The notes under the pieces were generated by a model. That model was not told the DNA's origin and searched no databases. It saw only the letters and a list, made by a program, of their open reading frames with translations. From Candidatus Poseidoniaceae archaeon (GTDB lineage Archaea; Thermoplasmatota; Poseidoniia; Poseidoniales; Poseidoniaceae): a stretch of 64,000 nucleotides of DNA. The stretch is taken from contig CALKGM010000026.1 in the NCBI GenBank assembly GCA_938084675.1, positions 1 to 64,000 of the forward strand, read 5' to 3'. Positions 16,268 to 25,223 of the stretch are shown here, piece after piece (within the stretch, counting starts at the first letter, position 1; each line of letters starts with the position of its first letter). A program made the translations under genes and the position numbers.

Positions 16268-16699
16268 ATGCTACCTGATACGGTTCACAAATTGCCCCGA
16301 GAAGAACGGTTCGCCTATGCGCGACTTCTCGCTTACATGGCTCGAATTGATGACGAATTGACCATTGACGAGATGGCGATGTTTGAACAACGGCTTGGAA
16401 CAGCCCTGCTTTCGCCCAATCAGCGACAAATGATTCGGGATGAGTTGAAAAATCCGCCATCTCTTGAAGAGTGTATGGAGAATTTGTCCGGATTAGCCGG
16501 TCGTCTTGCCCTGCGTGACGCCGTCATGATGGCGGCAGCAGATGGGAATGTTGACGAGGATGAGCGTGATGCACTCGAGGATATTTCTGAACTTCTAGGG
16601 CTCAAAGAAGACGCCGTCGACCAACTGCTTCAATGGACCGTTGCTGGCTATAGGTGGATGAAAGAAGGCTACGACATTTTGGACAACCTTGAGGAATGA
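16268..16699 (+). CDS. TerB-like domain protein (first of a tandem pair)
   Basis: 143 residues from ATG 16268 (MLPDTVHKLP); the track start at 16232 adds an unconvincing leader. All-helical with two repeats of the TerB/DUF533 pattern: YARLLAYMARIDDELTIDEMAMFEQRL and DAVMMAAADGNVDEDERDALEDISELLGL, the acidic A-A-x-D-G-x-x-x-x-x-E loops possibly binding metal. TerB domains occur in stress and membrane-associated complexes; no tellurite genes are present, so the role is unknown. The next gene, 3 bases after the stop, is a paralogue. Confidence 0.72.
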   Translation: MLPDTVHKLPREERFAYARLLAYMARIDDELTIDEMAMFEQRLGTALLSPNQRQMIRDELKNPPSLEECMENLSGLAGRLALRDAVMMAAADGNVDEDERDALEDISELLGLKEDAVDQLLQWTVAGYRWMKEGYDILDNLEE

Positions 16700-16702
16700 A
16701 CC

Positions 16703-17119
16703 ATGTTCCCTGATGGTTTGAGCCATCGTTCACCACAGGAATTGCGCAGATATGCCGAAGTTTTGGTTTACATTGCTGCAGCTGACGGCGAACTCGTTCG
16801 GGAAGAAATCGCAGTGATTGAAGCGATGATGGGCCGTTGTATGATTCATCCGGAAGTTCGGGTGGACATCCGTTCGGGGTTTGAGCATCCCGTCCCCCTT
16901 GAACAATCTCTAATTGATTTAGAACAGGGTTTGATTCGTTTCATTCTAAGAGATGCTGCGTTTGTCGCCGCTATTGATGGGAGTTATGACCCGAAAGAAA
17001 TCAAAGCACTGAAGGCAATTGCCAAGGCTGGAGACATCAGTAAAGAAGAGCTTTCATCTCTTCTTGATTGGGTGGGAGACGGTTGGAATTGGTATCAAGA
17101 CTTTTCCAAAATTCTCTGA
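16703..17119 (+). CDS. TerB-like domain protein (second of a tandem pair)
   Basis: 138 residues, the same layout as its upstream neighbour: RRYAEVLVYIAAADGELVREEIAVIEAMMG and RDAAFVAAIDGSYDPKEIKALKAIAKAGDIS, then a Trp-rich end (LLDWVGDGWNWYQDF) that matches LLQWTVAGYRWMKEG in the first copy. The two products probably arose by tandem duplication and may heterodimerise. Function unknown. Confidence 0.72.
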   Translation: MFPDGLSHRSPQELRRYAEVLVYIAAADGELVREEIAVIEAMMGRCMIHPEVRVDIRSGFEHPVPLEQSLIDLEQGLIRFILRDAAFVAAIDGSYDPKEIKALKAIAKAGDISKEELSSLLDWVGDGWNWYQDFSKIL

Positions 17120-17195
17120 GCAAACGACAAATTTTGAGCCTTGCGGGAAGAGTCACATTCAAAGATAGAAAGCCGACCCGCTTGGAGTGGTGGGG

Positions 17196-19193
17196 ATGAT
17201 GCAAAACGGAGTCAGCGGATGGTATGCGCGCCTGGATCGATGTCTTGCTGACCGCAACAAACAGATTGATATCTGGCTCAGCACATGGGAGCAGTCCCTC
17301 AAATCCTTCCAGCCAATCGCCGCGCTCCTTCCTGAAGATTGGCCAACACTTCCGGCGAATCTTCTCACCGACCCGGGGCATGTGCTCGACCATCTTTTGG
17401 CTCGGCACGATGCCGAGTCCGACGGTCGCTCTCCTCGCGGCGCCCACCCAACTCCACCTCGTTTGGCCGACGCCGTCATTGCGTCCGAAATGCGTGAAAC
17501 TCTCATCAATCCCAAAAAGCCTGTTCAGCAATCAAATTTCCTCATGAGCAATCTTCCTCCTGGCTTCAGACAACATGTCGAGCAACTGAACCTACCCGTG
17601 GCTTCGCAAGAAAATGAGGTAGACAACGAAGCTGAAGCGGCAGCGGTCGAAGAAGGCCGACGCACCTTGAGCGGCATCCCCCTCCCTGTTGCTGATACTG
17701 CAACCGGCGGTGGCTTGTTCCATGCTCGCCTCATTCGCCGTCACGCTGACGCCCACGATGAGGCCGATGCTGAAATTAAGAAAGAGGATACTCGTCGTTT
17801 CTTCAGTAACATGCAACTTCTTGATATCGATCCTTTGGTGGTTCAAAGCACAAAGGCACGACTACTTCTCGAATCCATCCGACACGAACTGGTCAGTTTC
17901 GGTCCGGAAACTCCCGGAAAAATTTCACGAAAAGAAATGGAAGCCCTACTTGACGAAGGCGTTCAGCAGGGTGACGCACTCCAAGGTGAATGGCCGTGGT
18001 CACAGCAACCACGATTGGTCCTCACCAATCCTCCTTGGCTCCGAATCAAAGACCGCTTCCGCGGGATGGAAGACGGAAGTCGTCTTCGCAAGGAGCTTGG
18101 AGAACAACTTCGCGCCCTTCAAGACGACAGCAAGCCGCGTTTCTCAACCATGCGAGGCAACGTCAACCTCTACCGCCTGTTCATTGAACGCAGTTTGCAG
18201 ATACTGGATGAAGGTGGACGATTGCGGATGGTTGCGCCAGATAGTTTGTTGCGTGAACAATCTTCTCATCCTCTCCGAGAACTTCTGGTCAAGGAACATG
18301 CTTGGACACAGGTATGGTCTATTGAAGAAGCAAACTTGCTCTTCCCGGGGATGACACAAGGCGTTGTCGTTTTGGGCATCACAGCCAATGGCGACAGAAC
18401 CAATCTCATGATCCACGGGCCAATTACACGGTCCGACCTACGCCGAGATGGTGAAGGACTTTCCAGTCGTGTCCCGGTCTTTGAATTGAAAGATGAGCGA
18501 TGGACCTCTTGGGCCCGTGACACATGGGCTGTTCCACGGCTCCCAAGGGACCGTATTGAACGCAAGTATACTCTTGAGGTTCTGGACCGATTGGCCTTGC
18601 TCCCTCGCTTGAGCGATGAAACTCACCCACTTACAACCAACGAACGACAAGTTCGTGTTCGAGTCGGTGAAATTGACCAAACTGCTCATGCGAAATTCAT
18701 AGAAACATGGGTCAAAGGGAAGCGCAGTCGCCCGTTCATTCGTGGTGTGCACTTTTCGGAAAATGAAGATGGAGAGGTCTTTATCCGCCATCCTGCCTTT
18801 AGAACCGACATCCCTTCTCGCGCCAGTGAACGGCAACTCGCCATGTGGATTGGAGATCATCACCCTCGCTTTGGCCCCAGACTGGCCTGCCAGGCTATTG
18901 TCAACGCTCACCAAGAGCGACGACTCCGATGGGCAGTAATCCCTGAAGGAAGTGTGCTGGGCAACAGTGTCAACCACATTGAGCTTCATCAAGAAATACA
19001 AGATCGTCTCGTTTCAGAGCATGAAAACCTTGAATCCGGCCTCAATTGGTTGTGTGAGCACCTCAATAACGATGACCTCGACGAGTGGGCTCGTGCTTGG
19101 GCTGCAAACAATAACGTTAACAATTACGAACTGGAGATGCTTCCGCTGGAATTGCCTGAGGCTTTTCCGCAAATCAGCACTGTCGCCAATTGA
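17196..19193 (+). CDS. N6-adenine-type DNA methyltransferase, apparently without a cognate nuclease
   Basis: 665 residues from ATG 17196 (a GTG at 17187 opens the track ORF). Features of gamma-type N6-adenine methylases appear in order: AHPTPPRLADAVIASEM (the TP entry motif), a Gly-rich SAM motif in VADTATGGGLFHARLI, the acidic LLDIDPLVVQSTKARLLLESI, catalytic LVLTNPPWLRIKDRFRGM (NPPW) and the late GGRLRMVAPDSLLREQSSHPLRELLV block. The C-terminal 250 residues are probably the target-recognition part. Most restriction methylases of this type have a specificity subunit or nuclease beside them; none is seen. It could be a solitary methylase or a type IIG-like enzyme that lost its nuclease. Confidence 0.75.
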   Translation: MMQNGVSGWYARLDRCLADRNKQIDIWLSTWEQSLKSFQPIAALLPEDWPTLPANLLTDPGHVLDHLLARHDAESDGRSPRGAHPTPPRLADAVIASEMRETLINPKKPVQQSNFLMSNLPPGFRQHVEQLNLPVASQENEVDNEAEAAAVEEGRRTLSGIPLPVADTATGGGLFHARLIRRHADAHDEADAEIKKEDTRRFFSNMQLLDIDPLVVQSTKARLLLESIRHELVSFGPETPGKISRKEMEALLDEGVQQGDALQGEWPWSQQPRLVLTNPPWLRIKDRFRGMEDGSRLRKELGEQLRALQDDSKPRFSTMRGNVNLYRLFIERSLQILDEGGRLRMVAPDSLLREQSSHPLRELLVKEHAWTQVWSIEEANLLFPGMTQGVVVLGITANGDRTNLMIHGPITRSDLRRDGEGLSSRVPVFELKDERWTSWARDTWAVPRLPRDRIERKYTLEVLDRLALLPRLSDETHPLTTNERQVRVRVGEIDQTAHAKFIETWVKGKRSRPFIRGVHFSENEDGEVFIRHPAFRTDIPSRASERQLAMWIGDHHPRFGPRLACQAIVNAHQERRLRWAVIPEGSVLGNSVNHIELHQEIQDRLVSEHENLESGLNWLCEHLNNDDLDEWARAWAANNNVNNYELEMLPLELPEAFPQISTVAN

Positions 19194-19245
19194 TTGTATG
19201 ATTTCGCGAATTTAATTTCCGATATCACACCTTCGTAGCCCTAGA

Positions 19246-19253
19246 TTTTATAT
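19246..19253 (+). promoter_or_regulatory. TATA-like element upstream of the THEP1 gene
   Basis: TTTTATAT lies in an AT-rich intergenic stretch. A start site about 26 nt downstream (near 19276) would give a leader of about 28 nt that contains the CGGAGGA ribosome-binding site (19288-19294) in front of ATG 19304. This supports the ATG over the TTG at 19265. Confidence 0.45.
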
Positions 19254-19303
19254 CACATAACCCGTTGGAAAAGGTTGTACGACTTTTCGGAGGACGCAAT
19301 TCA

Positions 19304-19885
19304 ATGGGCATTCATCCAAAAATCGGAATCACGGGCTTGCCTCGTAGTGGAAAGTCCGCAGTCATGGAAAAAGTTCTCAAAATGCTCGTAGATGAGCGCA
19401 CGCGAGAAATAAAAATGCGTGGAGGCACCGTTGAAAAACCAATATTGGGCGGTCTTCGAACTGAACCACTCCTCGAAAACGGAGAGCGGCTAGGATACAA
19501 AATCATTGATGTTGTTACGGGAGAAGAGGGCATCATCGCGCACAAGAGCATTGATTCTCGCCTACGGGTTCTTGGATACGGCATAGATATTGACGAATTG
19601 AACAGGGTTGCCATTCCAGCGATTGATTACGCCCAGCATAACTGTGAGGTCCTCGTCATCGACGAAATTGGTAAGTTCTCAGTTGAATCAGAGGCTTTCG
19701 TTAGTGCGGTGCGCAGTGCTCTAGAAGTTGATATGCCTACCTTACTAACCCTTCACAAGAAGAGCCGTCACCCACTCTTGCAAGACATTCGTCGTCGTGA
19801 CGACGGTCGTATACTCGAGGTCACTCCGGTTAATCGGGCATTATTGCCGTATAAGATTCACAAGTTGATGCGAGAAACCTACTGA
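19304..19885 (+). CDS. THEP1-like nucleoside-triphosphatase
   Basis: 193 residues from ATG 19304, preceded by CGGAGGA; the track's TTG start adds 13 residues. P-loop NTPase of the archaeal THEP1/NTPase_1 family: Walker A GITGLPRSGKSAVMEKVL, Walker B CEVLVIDEIGKFSVES, and sensor-like LLTLHKKSRHPLLQDI. The archaeal homologue (Aquifex/Methanopyrus-type) hydrolyses a broad range of NTPs; its physiological role is unclear, with links to RNA or nucleotide metabolism suggested. Length agrees with the family. Confidence 0.82.
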   Translation: MGIHPKIGITGLPRSGKSAVMEKVLKMLVDERTREIKMRGGTVEKPILGGLRTEPLLENGERLGYKIIDVVTGEEGIIAHKSIDSRLRVLGYGIDIDELNRVAIPAIDYAQHNCEVLVIDEIGKFSVESEAFVSAVRSALEVDMPTLLTLHKKSRHPLLQDIRRRDDGRILEVTPVNRALLPYKIHKLMRETY

Positions 19886-19936
19886 GCATGTCAGGCTCAT
19901 CGGTTGATTCATCCGTAAGAAGTTCTTGGAACGTTC

Positions 19937-20278
19937 ATGCACCCTCCTGCAGTTGCAGTTTCCCGACTCCTTATGGGGACTGGCATGGGGTTGCTCCTCG
20001 GCGTTGGTTTTGCTATGCAAGATCAACGTTCATCGTTGGATTCAATCAACGCAATCCATGGTTTTGCAATTGTTGCTTTGGTGTGCTTGGTCCTCGGTTG
20101 GCAGCTTTCTAATGGAAAAGGTCCTCTGGCTTCACAATTTTCCAATGAAACCGATGAAGTAATGGCTGCCCGAGTGAAGGATGATATCGAGGATGTACAA
20201 CGGTCAGAAGACGTTAACAATGCCTGGGCTCAACTTGAATCCAAGGTGTTGACCAGCGAATTGAATGAAGAAGAATAA
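19937..20278 (+). CDS. Small two-helix membrane protein
   Basis: 113 residues with two membrane helices (AVSRLLMGTGMGLLLGVGFAM and IHGFAIVALVCLVLGWQLS) and an acidic, helical C-terminal half ending LNEEE. It starts 51 bases after the THEP1 gene. I do not recognise the family. The composition and codon pattern agree with neighbours, and the alternative ORF at 19888 in another frame has no protein-like composition. Confidence 0.55.
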   Translation: MHPPAVAVSRLLMGTGMGLLLGVGFAMQDQRSSLDSINAIHGFAIVALVCLVLGWQLSNGKGPLASQFSNETDEVMAARVKDDIEDVQRSEDVNNAWAQLESKVLTSELNEEE

Positions 20279-20338
20279 CGAAGCCGAAAATCGGTGCATT
20301 CATGAGGGGCCTCCTCATCAGCAAATTGAGGCAGCACT

Positions 20339-20722
20339 ATGAGTGAAATCCCAGAAGACTTGTACTACACCAAAGAACACGAATGGTTGAAACTTGATGG
20401 AGACACCGTCACCATTGGAATTACCGACCACGCTCAAGAAATGCTGACTGATATTGTCTACATTGAACTCCCTGCAGAAGGTGACGTTATGGACGTCATG
20501 GGCGAATTCGCTGTGGTGGAATCTGTCAAATCCGCATCACCGATTTTCGCACCGCTTGCTGGAACCATTACAGCGGTCAACATGGACCTTGATGACACTC
20601 CTGAATTGATGAACACCTCTCCCTATGGCGAGGGTTGGATTGTCAAAATGACACTCGACAACCCGGAAGGTGTTTCCGAACTCATGGACGCTGCTGGTTA
20701 CAAGGCTGAAATCGGCGAGTGA
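20339..20722 (+). CDS. gcvH: Glycine cleavage system H protein
   Basis: 127 residues, the lipoyl carrier of the glycine cleavage system that shuttles the aminomethyl group between P, T and L proteins. The lipoylation site is Lys64 in VVESVKSASPIFAPLAG, with the usual YYTKEHEWLK start and TDIVYIELPAEGD. Length matches the family. GcvP, GcvT and Lpd are not in the window, so either they lie elsewhere or the protein serves in lipoate transfer. The stop overlaps the start of the RNase H gene by 4 bases (GTGA). Confidence 0.93.
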   Translation: MSEIPEDLYYTKEHEWLKLDGDTVTIGITDHAQEMLTDIVYIELPAEGDVMDVMGEFAVVESVKSASPIFAPLAGTITAVNMDLDDTPELMNTSPYGEGWIVKMTLDNPEGVSELMDAAGYKAEIGE

Positions 20723-21267
20723 GCCGTTTGAGCACATCTCCCTTTTGGAGCCTCTATGTTGATGGCTCTTGTCTTGGGAATCAAAATGTCGACGCACAAA
20801 CACCTGCAGCCTGGGCCTTAGTGGCTGTCAAAGGCGACTCCGGGTTAGGTCGGGGAACCGGTGAAATTGTTGAGGAGACCTCTGGACGAGTAATCACTGA
20901 CCCTGATGGTGAGGGATTCATTGGTGCTGAAGTAGGCTCAAACAACACAGCAGAGTTGTGTGGGTTTGCAGCGGCTCTCCGTTGGCTTCTCGTAGAAGGG
21001 GGCGAAGAGTCCGCTGTGATTCGTGCCGACTCCCAATATGCAGGCAACCTTGCTAGTGGAGCATGGAAAGCCAAAGCCAACAAAGAGTTGGTTCGCCAAG
21101 TGCAATTGCTTTGGAGAGAAGTTGCAGGTTTACGGCCGCTAACATGGTCGCATGTGAAAGCACACCGAGGTCACCGCTGGAACGAACGTGCTGACCATCT
21201 CGCTCTGCGCAGAGCACAGGGCGAACAACCCGAGCCGCTCACCTTTTGGAAGCCAGGGCAGCGTTAA
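20719..21267 (+). CDS. Ribonuclease HI-family protein
   Basis: 182 residues, starting at GTG 20719 which overlaps the gcvH stop. The RNase H fold catalytic residues are all visible: first Asp in LYVDGSCLGNQN, Glu in NTAELCGFAAALRW, Asp in VIRADSQYAGNLASGAW, and the last acid in NERADHLALRRA, with the flexible-loop His in VKAHRGHRWN. It degrades RNA in RNA-DNA hybrids. It has an insertion after the first strand (TPAAWALVAVKGDSGLGRGTGEIVEETSGRVITDPDGEG), longer than in E. coli RnhA. Convergent with galU with a 4-base overlap. Confidence 0.87.
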   Translation: MSRLSTSPFWSLYVDGSCLGNQNVDAQTPAAWALVAVKGDSGLGRGTGEIVEETSGRVITDPDGEGFIGAEVGSNNTAELCGFAAALRWLLVEGGEESAVIRADSQYAGNLASGAWKAKANKELVRQVQLLWREVAGLRPLTWSHVKAHRGHRWNERADHLALRRAQGEQPEPLTFWKPGQR

Positions 21268-22127
21268 TCGTTCAAACGCTCTTGAAGCCAGTTGAGCATA
21301 GCTTCCGAATATTCTGGCCGGCGTAGTGCATGGTCAACTTGGGCCTTAAGCCACGAAAGTGGAGCGCCTGAATCATACCATTGCATTTTATCCAGAAGAA
21401 CGCCATGGAGCGTTCCTTCATTCATCCAATGCTCTTGTAGGGCAATGGTTTGTAAATCCCCACACCGTTCAAAAGAATACTCTTCCAACAGGGCTTCGGT
21501 TGTGTCTGGAAATACGTATCGACCGCACAATGCCATACGACTTGGTGCGGTAGCCAGAGTTGGTTTCTCAACCATTCCAGTGATGGTGTCCTCAGTCATG
21601 GAAACAATCCCATAGAGGCTCACTTGGTCCTCTGGAACTTCCATCAATCCAACGGTGGCTTGACCGTGCTGATTGAATTGTTCAACCAACTGCTTTGAAG
21701 CAGTAGAGGGGGTGAACGCCGTTGTTGGGCTGTGGGTGTCCATGAGAACATTATCCCCAAGCAAAACCAGCATGGGCCCTTCAACAGCATGAAGAGCACA
21801 CTGTAGTGCATTTCCAATGCCCTTGGCTTCATGCTGAATGTGAGTGAACACCTCAATGTCTTTGGTGATGTTGAAGAGCGTTTCATCAAGTTCGGGTCTC
21901 ATTGATGCTAGGTCAGAACGATCGGCAAGAAAACCTCCGAGGTTTTTTCGGGGAGAGAGGATGATGTGAAGGCGAGTTGCTCCAGCATTCTTGGCTTCCA
22001 TAACCAAATGGGTGAGCAATGGGACATCAATAAGTGGAAGCGTTTCCTTGGGTTGAATTGCACTTACTGGGAACATCCGAGTGCCTAATCCCCCAGCTAC
22101 AATCACGGCGTCACGAACTTGCTGCAT
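21264..22127 (-). CDS. galU: UTP--glucose-1-phosphate uridylyltransferase
   Basis: 287 residues from the ATG at 22127 (MQQVRDAVIVAGG). The track's much longer ORF (to 22520) runs through the divergent membrane protein gene and should not be used. GalU signatures: VIVAGGLGTRMFPVSAIQPKETLPLIDVPLLTHLVMEAKNAG, GIGNALQCALHAV, MLVLLGDNVLMD, MVEKPTLATAPSRMALCGRYVFP. It makes UDP-glucose, the likely substrate for the UDP-glucose dehydrogenase-like gene at 14.2 kb and for glycosyltransferases. Convergent with the RNase H gene. Confidence 0.87.
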   Translation of the reverse strand: MQQVRDAVIVAGGLGTRMFPVSAIQPKETLPLIDVPLLTHLVMEAKNAGATRLHIILSPRKNLGGFLADRSDLASMRPELDETLFNITKDIEVFTHIQHEAKGIGNALQCALHAVEGPMLVLLGDNVLMDTHSPTTAFTPSTASKQLVEQFNQHGQATVGLMEVPEDQVSLYGIVSMTEDTITGMVEKPTLATAPSRMALCGRYVFPDTTEALLEEYSFERCGDLQTIALQEHWMNEGTLHGVLLDKMQWYDSGAPLSWLKAQVDHALRRPEYSEAMLNWLQERLND

Positions 22128-22179
22128 AGTACTGCGACAAAGGCACAGGCTTTCAAGCGTGGCCCACCACGCAGGAAGC

Positions 22180-22599
22180 ATGGAGGCAAAAGCCGTCTCA
22201 ATTTCCCTTGCGGTGGTAGGAGCGGTACTTGTGGTACAGACCTTCTTCAATGTTGCACCTTCAGGGCCGTGGGATTCCGCATCATTTAGCCGCGGTGTTC
22301 TCGGATTAGCGGGTCTTTCCTGTTTGTATCTTGCTTGGTATGAGCGCACATTTGGCCGATTTGGGATTGCGCCGACTGTTAACAGATGGGAGAATCCCGA
22401 AGACACATGGTTGTCAGTCGTTGTTTTCGGCCTGGCTTGTCTGGTCATGACTCGCTTGCTCTCGTTATTTGATGCGGATGGAGTTGCTCCAGAGCCAGCT
22501 GGATTGATTCTTGCCCTCATAGGGTCACTTGCGCTGTTTAACGGATGTTATGTTTGGTCGATTACCAAAGGACCTCTTGCTCTTGATGAAGAAGAGTAA
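22180..22599 (+). CDS. Four-helix membrane protein
   Basis: 139 residues from ATG 22180 (MEAKAVSISLAVVG); the track start at 22081 lies inside galU. Hydrophobic segments: SISLAVVGAVLVVQTFF, GVLGLAGLSCLYLAWY, TWLSVVVFGLACLVMTRLLSLF and GLILALIGSLALFNGCYVW, ending in acidic LALDEEE. No family recognised. Divergent from galU, with 52 bases between start codons; the stop directly abuts the convergent HEAT-like gene. Confidence 0.6.
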   Translation: MEAKAVSISLAVVGAVLVVQTFFNVAPSGPWDSASFSRGVLGLAGLSCLYLAWYERTFGRFGIAPTVNRWENPEDTWLSVVVFGLACLVMTRLLSLFDADGVAPEPAGLILALIGSLALFNGCYVWSITKGPLALDEEE

Positions 22600-24081
22600 T
22601 CAGTCAAGGAAGCCAAGTTCTTGGTCAAGGAAATCAAGTGCATCTCCTAATTCAGGGAGCTCTCCCGGCTCTTCCAATGTTGACTGGGGAAGAGGCTTCT
22701 GTATTGTGGTTGGATGTGAGCCGCCTTCGGACAGCCATGTCTTCCATGATTCGCAACGCTCTGGGCGACGGAGAGTAAGGATTTCCCAAAGCGGTTCAAG
22801 GTCAGCGTTTTGCTCGTGAAGTCCTGTTATTCGCTGGGCAAATTGTTCGGAATCAACCTCTTCCATACGGATGAGTAGTTCTCGTAGTCGGGTTCGGACG
22901 ACTTCGTCACCGTCACACCAAAGTTGGTGAAGAAGTCCTCGAGCATCGGTCGAGTCATACTCGATGTACTCCCGAAGGTTTGGAACGAGATTCCTTCGAA
23001 CAACAGCCAATGGGTGGTGTGCAAGTGATGCTAAACGGTCTGCCCATTGTGCCTTGTCAAGATACTTCAAATCTCCAACAGTTGCACTTGCTGCGGCCAA
23101 TACACTCTCATCTTCGGAGTCGAGCATGTCATTGAGAAACGGGATGGCGTCTTCACCAAGTCGGCGGAATAATCGGGTCAACACGTCGGCTAAACCGCGC
23201 TGAACCAATGGCTCATCTCTAGCATGAAGTCGTTGGGTGAGTTCAAGGCCAAAGTCGCGGTCGGCTTCAACGGATTTTGCAAGACAAAGCGTTACTTGGG
23301 CTGCGATTTCAGGGTCTTCATCTGCTGCCCGCCTCAGTAGAATTTCCTTGAGGCCTAACGGTTCAATCAGGGGTTTTCGTTCCATCAACAGCCGAATCCA
23401 TTGCATCAAAAGCAGGCGGCGTGGGGAATCGCTGTTTTCCAGACGTTCAAGAAGCCAAACTGCCGCCTCAACACCTTGTGTGTGAGCCACGACGACCGTT
23501 GACATTCGCGGGACAACTGCGGTAGGATTCCAATCCATGTGCTGCGGTCCAGCGTCGGGCTGAGTATGCCATGTCCCTGGGCGCTCGGCGAGTGCGATGG
23601 ATTCTACGAGGTGGTATCCTTGGTGAACCGGTTGACCGTGAGGTACCGTTGAAAGCCCGTTAAGCAAAGCGATACTAAGCCACCAGCGGTCCGTATTTGG
23701 TGCATGCGGGTCAAACGCTTGAGCCAGCCAGTCGGTAGCGATGCAAAACAAAAGACGGTTTGATACTTCGCTCATACGACGTTTTAGCCACCGCTCGTGA
23801 ATCTCGAAAGGATCATCACTGAGGTTCATTCTGTGGGGTACGATCAGGTCTACTACGGAATTAAGATGACGGTCAAACATGCCCCGGTCAACGTTGAGGA
23901 TTCCAAGTCCTTGTTCAAACAACACATGAGGCGATGTTGGGGCAAGAGCCGGGAAGTCTGGGTCGCTCATTGGCGGAGAAGGAAGGGGCCAAGCAATGGT
24001 GCCCCGTTCCAGTGCTTCAACCAAACCGGTTGCCACAAGTTCAAACGCTTCGTTTGAAATCTTCTTACGAATCTTGCTCAC
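22600..24081 (-). CDS. HEAT-repeat-like protein
   Basis: 493 residues from GTG 24081 (a TTG two codons upstream is the track start). Residues about 230-420 show helical-hairpin repeats with HEAT character: EILLRRAADEDPEIAAQVTLCLAKS, QRLHARDEPLVQRGLADVLTRLFRRLGEDAIPFLNDMLDSEDESVLAAASATVGDL, RLASLAHHPLAVVRRNLVPNLREYI and RGLLHQLWCDGDEVVRTRLRELLIRM. No membrane helix. The C-terminus is acidic and ends in LDQELGFLD. Such proteins are binding scaffolds; the partner is unknown. It lies 39 bases downstream of the TFB gene on the same strand. Confidence 0.65.
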   Translation of the reverse strand: MSKIRKKISNEAFELVATGLVEALERGTIAWPLPSPPMSDPDFPALAPTSPHVLFEQGLGILNVDRGMFDRHLNSVVDLIVPHRMNLSDDPFEIHERWLKRRMSEVSNRLLFCIATDWLAQAFDPHAPNTDRWWLSIALLNGLSTVPHGQPVHQGYHLVESIALAERPGTWHTQPDAGPQHMDWNPTAVVPRMSTVVVAHTQGVEAAVWLLERLENSDSPRRLLLMQWIRLLMERKPLIEPLGLKEILLRRAADEDPEIAAQVTLCLAKSVEADRDFGLELTQRLHARDEPLVQRGLADVLTRLFRRLGEDAIPFLNDMLDSEDESVLAAASATVGDLKYLDKAQWADRLASLAHHPLAVVRRNLVPNLREYIEYDSTDARGLLHQLWCDGDEVVRTRLRELLIRMEEVDSEQFAQRITGLHEQNADLEPLWEILTLRRPERCESWKTWLSEGGSHPTTIQKPLPQSTLEEPGELPELGDALDFLDQELGFLD

Positions 24082-24120
24082 GCACAACCCCTCCTAACAC
24101 GGTTCCAAAGGATGCAACCC

Positions 24121-25047
24121 TCAAATGTCAAGCTCAATGTTGAGGTTTTGAATGAGTTCTTTGTATCGGTTACGAATGGTGACTTCTGTAACTCCAGCAA
24201 CTTCAGCGACTTCACGTTGAGTTCTGCGCTTTCCACACAAAACTGATGCGATGTAGATAATGGATGCTGCAATTCCTGTCGGCCCTCGGCCACTGGTCAA
24301 TTCTTTTTCTTGAGCCGCCTTGATGAGTTCGTATGCTTTGGCCTCAACTTCTGCATCCAAACCAAGTCCTGAACAGAATCGGGAAATATAATCTTCAGGT
24401 CCTGTTGGCATGATTTTCATCTTGAGTTCTCGGACCATGAATCGGTATGTTCGGCCAATTTCTTTTCGGCCAGTACGAGATGCTTGTCCAATCTCATCGA
24501 GTGTTCGTGGGACTCCACATTGTCGGCAAGCTGCGTAGAGCGATGCTGCTGCAACCCCTTCGATAGAACGGCCCCGAATCAAACGCTTGTCAACTGCTTT
24601 CTTGTAGTTAACAGCCGCAGCCTCACGAACGGATTTCGGAAGTTCAAGACGGCTAGCCATTCGGTCCAATTCTGCAAGAGCCATAGCCAAGTTGCGCTCT
24701 GTAGCGTTGCTGACTCTGCTTCGCTTCTGCCACTTTCGCATGCGGTAAAATTGAGAGCGGTAACGGGAATTGATCGTCTTTCCAGAATAATCCTTGTTTT
24801 GCCAGTCAATGTCTGTTGAGAGACCTTTGTCGTGGAGCATAACCGTCATTGGCGCACCGGTACGAGCACGCTGGTCGCCTTGCTCGGGTGAAAAGACACG
24901 CCATTCTGCACCTTGGTCGATAACGTTGTCTTCCAACACCAATCCACAGTCGTCGCAAACAACTTCGCCACGTGTTTCGTCTCTCGATAGTGAACGACTT
25001 CCGCAGTCGCTGCACTTGACAATATCTTCTACTTGCTGATCATCCAT
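24121..25047 (-). CDS. tfb: Transcription initiation factor IIB (TFB)
   Basis: 308 residues. An N-terminal zinc ribbon ([27 protein letters not shown]), the B-reader region ([35 protein letters not shown]), then two cyclin folds: [19 protein letters not shown] ... [28 protein letters not shown] and [24 protein letters not shown] ... [46 protein letters not shown]. It recruits RNA polymerase to TBP-bound promoters and contacts the BRE. The track's GTG at 25056 is less likely than ATG 25047, which has GGAG upstream. A strong TATA box precedes it. Confidence 0.96.
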   Translation of the reverse strand: MDDQQVEDIVKCSDCGSRSLSRDETRGEVVCDDCGLVLEDNVIDQGAEWRVFSPEQGDQRARTGAPMTVMLHDKGLSTDIDWQNKDYSGKTINSRYRSQFYRMRKWQKRSRVSNATERNLAMALAELDRMASRLELPKSVREAAAVNYKKAVDKRLIRGRSIEGVAAASLYAACRQCGVPRTLDEIGQASRTGRKEIGRTYRFMVRELKMKIMPTGPEDYISRFCSGLGLDAEVEAKAYELIKAAQEKELTSGRGPTGIAASIIYIASVLCGKRRTQREVAEVAGVTEVTIRNRYKELIQNLNIELDI

Positions 25048-25079
25048 ATGTTCCACTCCAACCCACTAAACTAGTGAAT

Positions 25080-25088
25080 CTATATAAG
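25080..25088 (-). promoter_or_regulatory. TATA box of the tfb gene
   Basis: On the minus strand the sequence reads CCTTATATAG, a close match to the archaeal TATA consensus. Its centre (about 25084) is 26 nt from position 25058, giving a leader of about 11 nt before ATG 25047 that still holds a GGAG. The upstream purine-rich AAAAGG is in the position expected for a BRE. Confidence 0.6.
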
Positions 25089-25223
25089 GCCTTTTGGGTT
25101 TCGTATTTAAATTTTATGGAATGGAATCTCTTCCCTTTTTGGGCTTGTCAAATTATTAGAGCCGAAAGTTCTGATTATTAACGATTCAATAACGGTTATC
25201 ATCTACACCGCTGTGGGGAAAAC

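Noticed and set aside
17689-18354. 221-aa plus-strand ORF
   Set aside because: Shadow in another frame of the DNA methyltransferase gene, which contains NPPW and other motifs in its own frame.
22128-22520. N-terminal extension of galU called in the ORF track
   Set aside because: It overlaps the divergent membrane protein gene and lies before the conserved VIVAGGLGTR start; composition is unlike GalU. ATG 22127 fits the family.
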